This document shows, in pieces, positions 57,711 through 64,000 of a stretch of 64,000 nucleotides of DNA. Position numbers and translations under genes: made by a program. Origin of the DNA: Anaerolineales bacterium UBA2317 (GTDB lineage: Bacteria; Chloroflexota; Anaerolineae; Anaerolineales; Villigracilaceae). Position 1 is the first letter of the stretch; each line of letters opens with the position of its first letter. The notes under the pieces were generated by a model, which was given only the letters and a program-made list of their open reading frames with translations, made no database searches and was not told the DNA's origin. The stretch covers positions 108,123 to 172,122 of the forward strand of contig DDVH01000019.1 in the NCBI GenBank assembly GCA_002345215.1. Reading direction: 5' to 3'.

Positions 57711-59354
57711 ATGAGAAATAAAATTAGTACAATTTTTACTAAATATGATTTTGTATTGCCTATAATTATTTTTATTCTTTTTTTATGTGCCTCTTTACCG
57801 GGGATTGAATGGGGAGCACCTGGATTATGGAATCCGGATGAGTTAGTATGGCGAGTGGAAAGCGCCTTTAATGGGGAACTAATATTTGATGAAACAGAAC
57901 CAGATTTTAATTACCCCTCTTTACCAAAATATGTAATGTATGCAATCGGTACAATTGTATATGGAATTGGTTATTCACAATTTGCATTTATTGTGTCTGC
58001 AAGAATTTTTTCGGCTTTATTGGGGGCAATTAGTGGAATCCTAATTTATTATTTGGCACGAAATATTAGTGCCAGTAAATCTACTGCATTCTTAGCAGGG
58101 GTATTTTATGTGATGAGTGGTATTGTTGCAGAAAATGGAAGATATGCACATAATGATTTATATTTGCAATTATTTTCAATTCTTTGCGTGTTTTTTATAG
58201 TTCGATATCAACAAACAAAAAATCTAACTTGGTTATTTTATTCTTTTTTTGCTGTCGGGTTAGCTGCTTCCAGTAAATACACCGGTGGAAGCCTAATATT
58301 ACTACCTATATGCGTATTTATTCTTTTAAGATGGAATGAAATTCGTTCAATTTGGTTTTCTATCGCTAAAAATTTGTTTTTGGGTGGTTTCATCTCATTC
58401 TTAGGTTATTCATTAGGTACACCAAAAGCTTTATTTGAACCGATTTATTATTTTTCAAAAGTAATACCTGCGTTAAGGAATTATCCACAATATGGTTTTA
58501 ATTCTGGCTCACCAATTGGATTAATTGGTCAATGGTCTGTGTTTGAAGCTGCTGTTGGGGTATTTTCTTATTATTTATTTGTTATTGCATTTGTTTGGTT
58601 TGCAATTCGTTTTATTTTATGGAATTTGAAACCTAATCAAGTACACTTACTTTATGCACAACCCATTGGGGTTATGCTATTGGCAATCATAATTTTCGAT
58701 TTGCCCTTCTTGATTTCAATTAACTATATCCCACGCTATTTTATTCCTTTTATACCGTTCTTGGCTATTCTAGCGGCTTTGTTTATTGCAGAGCTGTATG
58801 AAATTACTCAAAATAAAAAGCTATTGTTCACCAAAGCAATGATTAATATCTTACTGTGTATAGGTATATTTTATTCTACACTTCGTCTTGTGAGTATCTC
58901 TTTACTTTTCTTAAATGATGCTCGAGTCCCTGCTACTCAATACCTTGACACAGTTCGGGGCTTTCAAAAAAGTATTGAATATACATTATATCCACCAAAT
59001 ATTGAGAAGCGAAAGTTTGAACGCGCTCATAATTATCCTATTTACTTCGTAAAATATCCAACAGACATCGTGCCTGTTGGTGGACGATATGAATATAATC
59101 AAGGTGAAAAGGGATTACTTGAACGCAATACCGATTATTTCGTGATAGATAGCCTCACTTATGAACGTTTTTACACCGATTCGATTTGTCAAACCAACAT
59201 AATTGAATGTGAGTTTTTCAAGAAACTACTTATGGAAGAAATTACTTCTTTTCGGTTAATTAAAAAATTTACATATAGCTTACCACCTTATCTACCGCAA
59301 GTATATGTTCGTGGGGTCAATCCAGAGATTAGAATTTACGAGCAAATTCGATAA
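57711..59354 (+). CDS. GT-C-type membrane glycosyltransferase
   Basis: 547 residues from the ATG at 57711; the in-frame TTG at 57705 is less likely. First outer loop GAPGLWNPDELVWRVESAFNGE has the Asp-Glu pair, and YPSLPKYVMYAIGTIVYG follows, as in PMT_2-type enzymes. Ten or so membrane helices and a soluble tail. It is the last gene in the plus-strand run; a methyltransferase converges on it. Confidence 0.75.
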   Translation: MRNKISTIFTKYDFVLPIIIFILFLCASLPGIEWGAPGLWNPDELVWRVESAFNGELIFDETEPDFNYPSLPKYVMYAIGTIVYGIGYSQFAFIVSARIFSALLGAISGILIYYLARNISASKSTAFLAGVFYVMSGIVAENGRYAHNDLYLQLFSILCVFFIVRYQQTKNLTWLFYSFFAVGLAASSKYTGGSLILLPICVFILLRWNEIRSIWFSIAKNLFLGGFISFLGYSLGTPKALFEPIYYFSKVIPALRNYPQYGFNSGSPIGLIGQWSVFEAAVGVFSYYLFVIAFVWFAIRFILWNLKPNQVHLLYAQPIGVMLLAIIIFDLPFLISINYIPRYFIPFIPFLAILAALFIAELYEITQNKKLLFTKAMINILLCIGIFYSTLRLVSISLLFLNDARVPATQYLDTVRGFQKSIEYTLYPPNIEKRKFERAHNYPIYFVKYPTDIVPVGGRYEYNQGEKGLLERNTDYFVIDSLTYERFYTDSICQTNIIECEFFKKLLMEEITSFRLIKKFTYSLPPYLPQVYVRGVNPEIRIYEQIR

Positions 59355-59355
59355 C

Positions 59356-59994
59356 TTATTTTATGAAGTTCCCAACAGTGTAAACTGTTCCTGCAATTGG
59401 GGGCGTACTTTTCATTTCTATTACTTTGCCATTGGAAAAAGCTTGATATGCCGCTGTTGCAATTTCTTTTTCTGTAGAAAAATGCTCATCACGAATATTA
59501 TGACCTAACAGACGAAACATGAAAACCATAAATGGTTTTTCAACGGGGGTTCCATAAACCATTTGCCCGCCTGGTTTTAAGACACGCCTCACTTCTGTGT
59601 ATGCTTGTTCTAACTCCTTCGGCTTGAGATGCTCCAAGATGCTAATCAATAAAACAGTATCGAAATAATTGTCTTCATAAGGCATGTTCAAAACATCCCC
59701 TTTCTTAAGAAAAAGGGGTATCCCGATTGGCTCGAAAACAGATTTAACAGCCTCAATATCAGCAGTTAGATCTAAACCATGAATTTCTTTGTAATGATCA
59801 TGTAAATTTGGGAATGCAAGGCCCGTTCCAAAACCAACTTCCAATACCTTTTCTCCGCCAGTACATTGCTCTAAGGCTAACTCTACGCGACGACGATACA
59901 TCCCACCAAAAATGGGCCAGTAATAATATTTAATTGGATCTAAATCATTAACGCCTTTATATTGCTTAGCTGGTAGTAATTTTAGCTTTACCAT
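59356..59994 (-). CDS. Class I SAM-dependent methyltransferase
   Basis: 212 residues. EKVLEVGFGTGLAFPNLHDHYKEIHGLDLTADI gives motifs I and II; KGDVLNMPYEDNYFDTVLLISILEHLKPKEL and VLKPGGQMVYGTP follow. It looks like a Methyltransf_11 protein, probably for glycan or lipid modification given its place inside the glycan locus, but on the opposite strand. Confidence 0.87.
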   Translation of the reverse strand: MVKLKLLPAKQYKGVNDLDPIKYYYWPIFGGMYRRRVELALEQCTGGEKVLEVGFGTGLAFPNLHDHYKEIHGLDLTADIEAVKSVFEPIGIPLFLKKGDVLNMPYEDNYFDTVLLISILEHLKPKELEQAYTEVRRVLKPGGQMVYGTPVEKPFMVFMFRLLGHNIRDEHFSTEKEIATAAYQAFSNGKVIEMKSTPPIAGTVYTVGNFIK

Positions 59995-60079
59995 TATCTT
60001 TTCCTTAAAACATTTGTAGATATGTTATGTAGCTTTTTGATTATAATTCAATGACTTCTTAAGATAGGAATTAATAATT

Positions 60080-62545
60080 TTGCATAATCAGTCAATCGAT
60101 ACAAATAATAGAAATCAAAAATGGAAAATGCTTTTTGGATTATGGACTTTACAAGCCATAATTTCTTTGATTTGGCTTTTTCTAATTCCAACAGATGCAG
60201 AAAATGGATATTTTCTTGGTTTTACTAGCTCACGTCTTGTTTTGATTGGTATTTCATTTGTATTATTTCTGGGTTCGCTAATATTGTTTTTCTCAGAACA
60301 TCTACCTCTTAGTCGTGTTTTTTATATTGAAGCATATCCTAATTTATGGGATGGAATTTATATTCTCTCCTTTCTCGTTTTATTTATATCACCCAATGTA
60401 ATCTTCATATTGTATTCATTACAAGCTGGAAATCAATATTTTGCCTATGCCCAAAGATTAACTCCGTTGGCGGCTTGGTTCACCTTAGCAGCTTTCGAAC
60501 TGATAATATGTATTATTTATTTTAGAAAAAAGCGTATTGCTGTATCCCTTACTGTGTTGAATCCTGCTCTGAGAAAAATTATAGTTCCTTTTTTTATTAC
60601 TATAGTGGTGTCACTAATCATTTCGTTGGTTTGGATCAATACCAAAGCAGATCTAGTAATGGGCGCGCCGGGTATTCCATTATTGGAGTGGCAAGTGATT
60701 TTAGTAATTTTTCTCCTTGTTATTTTTTTATTTACATCTGCCTCAACAATTCACATTCCTGAGAAATGGCTAGCAATTGGTATTTACATTTTCACACTTG
60801 TATTATGGCTTAGCCAAGCTGTAAACCCAGCTTTTACTGCTACTCCACCTCGTGCTCCAAACTTTGAAATCTACCCATTTTCAGACCCGCAAATCTATGT
60901 TCAGTATTCGCAATCTGCATTAGTGGGCAATGGATTTCTATATCCTGATGTACCCTCTCGTCCTTTATATATAGCCTTTTTAACATGGTTTCATCTTTTA
61001 GGAAGCCAGGACTACAATAATGTAGTTTTTCTTCAATCATTAATTCTAGCTTTCTTTCCAGTGACCTTGTATTTTATTGGCAAAGAATTAGGTAGCCGCA
61101 CCCTGGGTTTTGCCTTAGCAATCTTAATAGCCTTTCGTGATGTGAATGCAAATATTGCAGTGCCATTTGCAAGTAATGTTACTTATTCCAAATTGTTTCT
61201 TTCTGAGATGCCATTAGCCTTATGTATTAGTCTGGTCGTGCTTTTTACAATTCGTTGGTTAAAAAAGTATCAACAATCTTCTTGGATGCCCTTACTCATT
61301 GGTACTATGTTAGGTGCTTCCACTTTAATACGTACACAAAGCATAAGTATATTTTTAGCAATTTTGCTATTAGCGTTTTTATCGATTAAAAATCATAAAC
61401 AGTTTTTTAAGAGTTCTGTTCTAATGTTTCTTGCTCTTGTTTTTGTTATTGCTCCATGGCTGATGCGAAACTATGTGGCTAGCGGAGGTTTGACCCTTGA
61501 TAACACAATTTCTCAAATCATGACCATGGCGATACGTTGGAGTGGAAACCCACCAACTGATGAGGTGTTTACTAAACTTGAAAACGAGAGTGAGGCGGAG
61601 TTTTCGAGTCGAATGTCACATTTAGTGCTTGAATCTTTTAAAGAGAATCCTTTAGAGATTATAAAAACAGCGACAAATCATTTCAATAATAACGAAATGG
61701 TCAGCTTAATGATATTACCTTTAAGAGATAAAATTCAATCGCCAACAGAATTACTTATTCATCAACGAGCATTTTGGGGGATATTAAAACCGAATCAGAT
61801 TTTTATATTTTCTTTTTACATATTCTTATTTGGTTTGGGGGTTGCTATTTCATTCCATCGTTTGAGGTGGGTTGGATTATTTCCGCTCATACTTGGAGTA
61901 ATATATAACGCATGGTCTGCTCTTTTCTTTAGTTCTGGAGAAAGGTTTGTTGCACCTATTGATTGGGGAATATTGCTTTATCAATTGTTTGGTTTGATAG
62001 CTTTAGGGGCGTTGATACTCTCTTTTACTAAGATTTCTAATAAGGCTACTTCTTTCTGGACTTGGACTATGCAAAACCCTTCACAAACATTTAATTTTGT
62101 GGAAACGTTTTCACGTCAAAAGATAATCCTAATTTGTGTTGTTATGGTTGTGATAAGTGTATTTACTCCATTTACAGAGTTTGTCTTTCCAAAACTATAC
62201 CAGCTTCCTGCTCCTGAAGCGATAACTAAAAAAATTAACACGACTTTACTTGAATCAGAAGTTGTAATTTATGGGCGTGCAATTTATCCACGCTATTATG
62301 AATCAGGAGAAGGCGAACCTTATACTGCAAAATTAGGGTATGCAGAGTCAGAAATACAGCGTTTAGTATTTTTTGTGGTAGGAACACAAAACACTTTGGT
62401 TATATTTGAATTAGATACAGTTCCTGATTTTTTTCCGCATGCTTCTGATGTTTATATGATTGGAAGTTGGGAAGAAGGATACTTTTCACCACGCTTGGTG
62501 GTTGTGTCTAAAAATGCCGAAATGAAAATTTACCAAATTCCTTAA
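60080..62545 (+). CDS. Very large GT-C-type membrane protein (821 aa)
   Basis: 821 residues from a TTG at 60080 (AGGAA nine bases upstream); an ATG at 60128 is an alternative. The first 235 residues form six or so membrane helices not typical of GT-C proteins. The second half has FSDPQIYVQYSQSALVGNGFLYPDVPSRPLYIAF, the Asp-x-x-x-Tyr loop of GT39-like enzymes, then further helices and a 120-residue tail. It reads as an extra membrane module fused to a GT-C unit. Convergent with the fusion gene that follows. Confidence 0.68.
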   Translation: MHNQSIDTNNRNQKWKMLFGLWTLQAIISLIWLFLIPTDAENGYFLGFTSSRLVLIGISFVLFLGSLILFFSEHLPLSRVFYIEAYPNLWDGIYILSFLVLFISPNVIFILYSLQAGNQYFAYAQRLTPLAAWFTLAAFELIICIIYFRKKRIAVSLTVLNPALRKIIVPFFITIVVSLIISLVWINTKADLVMGAPGIPLLEWQVILVIFLLVIFLFTSASTIHIPEKWLAIGIYIFTLVLWLSQAVNPAFTATPPRAPNFEIYPFSDPQIYVQYSQSALVGNGFLYPDVPSRPLYIAFLTWFHLLGSQDYNNVVFLQSLILAFFPVTLYFIGKELGSRTLGFALAILIAFRDVNANIAVPFASNVTYSKLFLSEMPLALCISLVVLFTIRWLKKYQQSSWMPLLIGTMLGASTLIRTQSISIFLAILLLAFLSIKNHKQFFKSSVLMFLALVFVIAPWLMRNYVASGGLTLDNTISQIMTMAIRWSGNPPTDEVFTKLENESEAEFSSRMSHLVLESFKENPLEIIKTATNHFNNNEMVSLMILPLRDKIQSPTELLIHQRAFWGILKPNQIFIFSFYIFLFGLGVAISFHRLRWVGLFPLILGVIYNAWSALFFSSGERFVAPIDWGILLYQLFGLIALGALILSFTKISNKATSFWTWTMQNPSQTFNFVETFSRQKIILICVVMVVISVFTPFTEFVFPKLYQLPAPEAITKKINTTLLESEVVIYGRAIYPRYYESGEGEPYTAKLGYAESEIQRLVFFVVGTQNTLVIFELDTVPDFFPHASDVYMIGSWEEGYFSPRLVVVSKNAEMKIYQIP

Positions 62546-63979
62546 CTACACAAATTTGATTCTTCTTGCCGCAAACATAACCATCCGCAGTAAAAGCAAT
62601 CCGTGTTTCCAACGTGAAATATTGGTTGTACCATACACTCGTTCGCGGTAGCGAATGGGTAAATCAATAATTTTTTTGTTTAACTTTGCAGCACCAAATA
62701 TTAAATCGAAATCACCGAATGGGTCAAAGTCGCCGAAGTAAGAACGATTGGTGGCGATTTGTTCGTAATCTTTGCGCCACATGACCTTTGTTCCGCACAA
62801 TGTATCTTTGATAGGCTGACCTAACAGCCATGAAAAAGTCATGCTGAAAAGTTTATTGCCAATGAAATTCAAAGTCTGCATCGCTTCTTTTTCCATCGGG
62901 TAAACAAGCCTCACACCGTTGATAAATTCTCCTGTGCCTGAAACAATGGCTTCGTAAAAACGTGGCAAATCTTCAGGTGGGACGGTTAAGTCTGCGTCTA
63001 GAATCATGAGAATATCACCAGAAGCTTTCTCGAAACCGAGTCGAATCGCGTCGGCTTTGCCAATGCCTGACTGTTGAAAGACCAAGCTGGGGGTAGATGG
63101 GTGAAGCGGAATTTCATCAAGAATGGTTTGATAGGTGTTATCTTTTGAATGTCCTTCCACAAAAATCAATTCAGTTTTTGATCCCATTTTAGGTAAGCGC
63201 TCAAAAATATTTTTGATATTACCCTCTTCATTTCGTGCGGCAACAACGACCGAAACACTGGGCTGAGGTGCAGGTGTAGGTATAGGGCGTGCCACAACAA
63301 AATTTGAAAGAGCAAAAATATTGAATGGAAAAAGTTTTACAAGATAACGATTTGCGAGACTACCTAATGGAAGTGGAAATAAAACTTCTTGTGAGTTGCG
63401 AATGGTTTCAAAACCAGATAATCGCAAAAGGTTATTAACATCTTCTACGGTTAACCAATTTTGGTTTAACAAAGGGGATGCTAAATTTAAAGTTTGAGCA
63501 ATTGTTAAGGGAATTTGCCAAAGGTGGCTATAAAAATTTAAGATAATACGTGTATGTGGTTTACAAAACTTTTTGACCTGTTCCAATGCAAGTTGAACAT
63601 CCCATAAATCGTTGATGGTGTCTGAAAAAATGATGATGTCAAATTCGCCTTCAAGCGTTGATAAATCATGTACGTCGAGTTGATGATATTCAATATGTGG
63701 GTTTTGTTTTTTTGCACGCCCAATCATTTCAGATGAAAAATCAATGCCGACACCGTGGGAGGGATTTAATTGAGAAATTAAATCTCCCGTACCGCATCCA
63801 ATTTCAAGAATGCGTTGATTAGGACTGACAAGAAATTTGTAAATTTCTGTTAATCGTTGGTGATACCAACGTCCCATACCTTGCCACGCGTCGCGTTTGA
63901 TGGCGATTTTGTCCCAATGGGAAATGCGGGTTTGTTGGTAAAGTTTACTTGTTGAGTCGAAAGGGTAGGACAAAGTCAT
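62546..63979 (-). CDS. Methyltransferase-GT2 fusion protein
   Basis: 477 residues. Residues 1-230: SAM methyltransferase with RILEIGCGTGDLISQLN, HGVGIDFSSEMIGRA and HQLDVHDLSTLEGEFDIIIFSD. Linker with P-I-P-T-P-A-P-Q-P near 232-240. Residues 241-477: GT2 domain SVSVVVAARNEEGNIKNIFERL, LIFVEGHSKDNTYQTI, ILDADLTVPPEDL (metal motif) and C-G-T-K-V-M-W. Both catalytic halves look complete. The GT2 part resembles dolichol-phosphate-type transferases without a membrane tail. It could methylate and transfer in one pathway of the glycan locus. Confidence 0.88.
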   Translation of the reverse strand: MTLSYPFDSTSKLYQQTRISHWDKIAIKRDAWQGMGRWYHQRLTEIYKFLVSPNQRILEIGCGTGDLISQLNPSHGVGIDFSSEMIGRAKKQNPHIEYHQLDVHDLSTLEGEFDIIIFSDTINDLWDVQLALEQVKKFCKPHTRIILNFYSHLWQIPLTIAQTLNLASPLLNQNWLTVEDVNNLLRLSGFETIRNSQEVLFPLPLGSLANRYLVKLFPFNIFALSNFVVARPIPTPAPQPSVSVVVAARNEEGNIKNIFERLPKMGSKTELIFVEGHSKDNTYQTILDEIPLHPSTPSLVFQQSGIGKADAIRLGFEKASGDILMILDADLTVPPEDLPRFYEAIVSGTGEFINGVRLVYPMEKEAMQTLNFIGNKLFSMTFSWLLGQPIKDTLCGTKVMWRKDYEQIATNRSYFGDFDPFGDFDLIFGAAKLNKKIIDLPIRYRERVYGTTNISRWKHGLLLLRMVMFAARRIKFV

Positions 63980-64000
63980 ATTTTTATTTTACTTGTTTAC

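Noticed and set aside
1..64000. tRNA, rRNA, phage or transposase genes
   Set aside because: No cloverleaf, rRNA stretch, integrase or transposase was recognised in any gap or frame.

Overview
The window reads as a chromosomal segment of an AT-rich bacterium (about 38-40 % GC by eye) and fits Chloroflexota, most likely an Anaerolineae-type lineage. This is an inference. The support is a PASTA-less PknB-type kinase with a cysteine-rich ectodomain, a bifunctional phosphoglucose/phosphomannose isomerase, a TIGR03617-like F420-dependent oxidoreductase, DUF951 and DUF6391 proteins, alkyltransferase-like proteins, a MerR-type regulator and a large set of GT-C membrane proteins. No rRNA, tRNA, CRISPR array, transposase or phage gene was seen, and no gene-free gap exceeds 300 bases.

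Layout. 1-3400: an iron-type ABC ATPase (cut by the window edge), a HutX/ChuX-like heme protein, a PucC/BCH-family transporter and a MerR-like regulator; together they look like an iron/tetrapyrrole handling group. 3400-15600: a Ser/Thr kinase, rsmI, a DUF4365 nuclease-fold islet, an S10 peptidase, a frameshifted small membrane gene, a sugar-phosphate isomerase, a TetR-controlled LUD-DoxX-VOC stress operon with two operator-like palindromes, a second broken membrane gene, surE and a NERD-domain islet. 15600-24700: two GT-C membrane proteins, two tandem alkyltransferase-like genes, holA, a DUF6391 protein, dusB, a lipoprotein, msrA and a TPR membrane protein. 24700-35600 (almost all on the minus strand): clpC, a methyltransferase, a phospholipase-D protein, a MazG-like hydrolase, an Mrr-type nuclease islet, an F420 oxidoreductase, a peroxiredoxin, an M42 peptidase, a thioesterase, a Crp/Fnr regulator and an MBL-fold hydrolase. 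35700-39700: DUF951, a GT4, tsaE-tsaB-rimI and a family-4 UDG.

39700-64000 is a surface-glycan locus. It has two nucleotide-sugar enzymes, a Wzx-like flippase, GT4 and GT2 transferases, gmd, a polyprenyl-phosphate-type GT2 with an LPG_synthase_TM partner, six GT-C membrane transferases, several methyltransferases and a methyltransferase-GT2 fusion. It is interrupted by a two-gene Mrr nuclease plus HEPN-like islet (44533-46164). Its logic would be: make GDP- and UDP-sugars, transfer some to polyprenyl phosphate with the DPMS-like GT2, then use the lipid-linked sugars outside the membrane through the GT-C enzymes.

The most unusual pattern is not a gene. The window is seeded with short degenerate tandem repeats with a strict 7-bp or 9-bp period, both between genes and inside coding sequences, where they read in frame. 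Several 9-bp arrays are arranged head to head so that they form long imperfect hairpins. A second recurring pattern is a -10 box 6-9 bases upstream of the start codon with no Shine-Dalgarno site, which predicts many leaderless mRNAs. A third is a family of GTCTT-type palindromic hairpins at gene ends.
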